DNA of 5,269 nt, taken from Dehalococcoidia bacterium (GTDB taxonomy: Bacteria > Chloroflexota > Dehalococcoidia > Dehalococcoidales > RBG-16-60-22). The stretch covers positions 1 to 5,269 of the forward strand of contig JABMRL010000041.1 in assembly GCA_013202615.1 (NCBI GenBank), in the 5' to 3' direction. Below are positions 5,131 to 5,269 of this stretch, piece by piece; position 1 is the first letter of the stretch; every line of letters starts with the position of its first letter. Under the pieces are notes generated by a model that was not told the DNA's origin, made no database searches, and worked only from the letters and a program-made list of their open reading frames with translations. The translations under genes and the position numbers were made by a program.

Positions 5131-5269
5131 GTGAGACTAATAAACTCTAGTTTAGCAGACAGAGTTGGTGAAATAATTGAAGCCAGCACGGCAAGTTTTA
5201 CCGCGCAGTGCTACGAGCTTTATGAGCTTCCGCCTCTGGGCAGCCTGGTGAAGACGAAAGACGGTGAGC
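5131..5269 (+). CDS. HAS-barrel protein, N-terminal fragment; probable HerA-type ATPase
   Basis: The frame is open to the window end and gives 46 complete codons. The visible part includes DRVGEIIEASTASFTAQ (10-26) and YELPPLGSLVKTKDGE (31-46). This pattern, (R)VGxIxxxSTxxFxAxxYELPPLGSLVK, is the first part of the HAS barrel, the small beta domain at the N-terminus of HerA-type ATPases. The Walker A/B motifs would lie outside the window, so the ATPase itself is inferred. HerA is the translocase partner of NurA, and the gene follows nurA on the same strand, which supports the assignment. The start is uncertain: the GTG at 5131 touches the GGGAG at 5126-5130, leaving no spacing. The frame is open upstream to 5059 without another ATG, GTG or TTG; downstream, an ATA at 5140 would be better spaced but is a very rare start codon. 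Confidence 0.72.
   Translation, partial: MRLINSSLADRVGEIIEASTASFTAQCYELYELPPLGSLVKTKDGE

Overview
The window reads as a piece of a moderately GC-rich bacterial chromosome. Shine-Dalgarno sites, GTG starts and sigma70-like promoter elements point to a bacterium. A NurA/HerA-type pair, a class II-like histone-deacetylase-fold enzyme and an anchored transglutaminase-like protein together fit a Chloroflexota (Dehalococcoidia-like) lineage best. That placement is inference from gene content, not from a marker gene.

Layout, left to right. (1) Positions 1-108 (+) hold the last 35 codons of a gene whose Cys-rich tail resembles the C-terminus of cation diffusion facilitator transporters. (2) Converging on it is a 423-residue membrane-anchored, proline-rich, transglutaminase-like protein (155-1426, -) in visibly AT-richer DNA, with its own TTGACA-N17-TAAACT promoter. 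(3) A compact leftward operon follows: a LysE-family exporter (2817-3428), an HDAC/AcuC/acetylpolyamine-amidohydrolase-type deacetylase (1773-2807), and an unlisted 48-residue hydrophobic protein (1605-1751). (4) A 100-bp divergent intergenic region (3429-3528) separates it from a rightward group: a NurA-type nuclease (3529-4728), a 46-residue single-pass membrane protein (4776-4916), a 23-residue lysine-rich peptide (4945-5016), a cluster of intergenic hairpin repeats (5041-5115), and the start of a HAS-barrel protein, probably the HerA-type ATPase partner of NurA (5131 to the window end).

How the genes may work together. NurA and HerA form a DNA-end resection machine in archaea and some bacteria, so the right half is probably a DNA-repair locus, with two tiny genes placed between nuclease and ATPase. 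The LysE-deacetylase pair suggests deacetylation of a small amino compound coupled to export, but the substrate cannot be read from the sequence.

The most notable observation is that the 46-residue protein in the repair cluster and the 423-residue transglutaminase-like protein share an N-terminal cytoplasmic tag, MPL(S/A)(D/E)RDY(Y/M)R. In both, a short basic linker and a Gly-Cys-Leu precede one membrane segment. The codons differ, so the similarity is at the protein level. A second notable feature is a CX6CX3CX7C cysteine cluster inside NurA.
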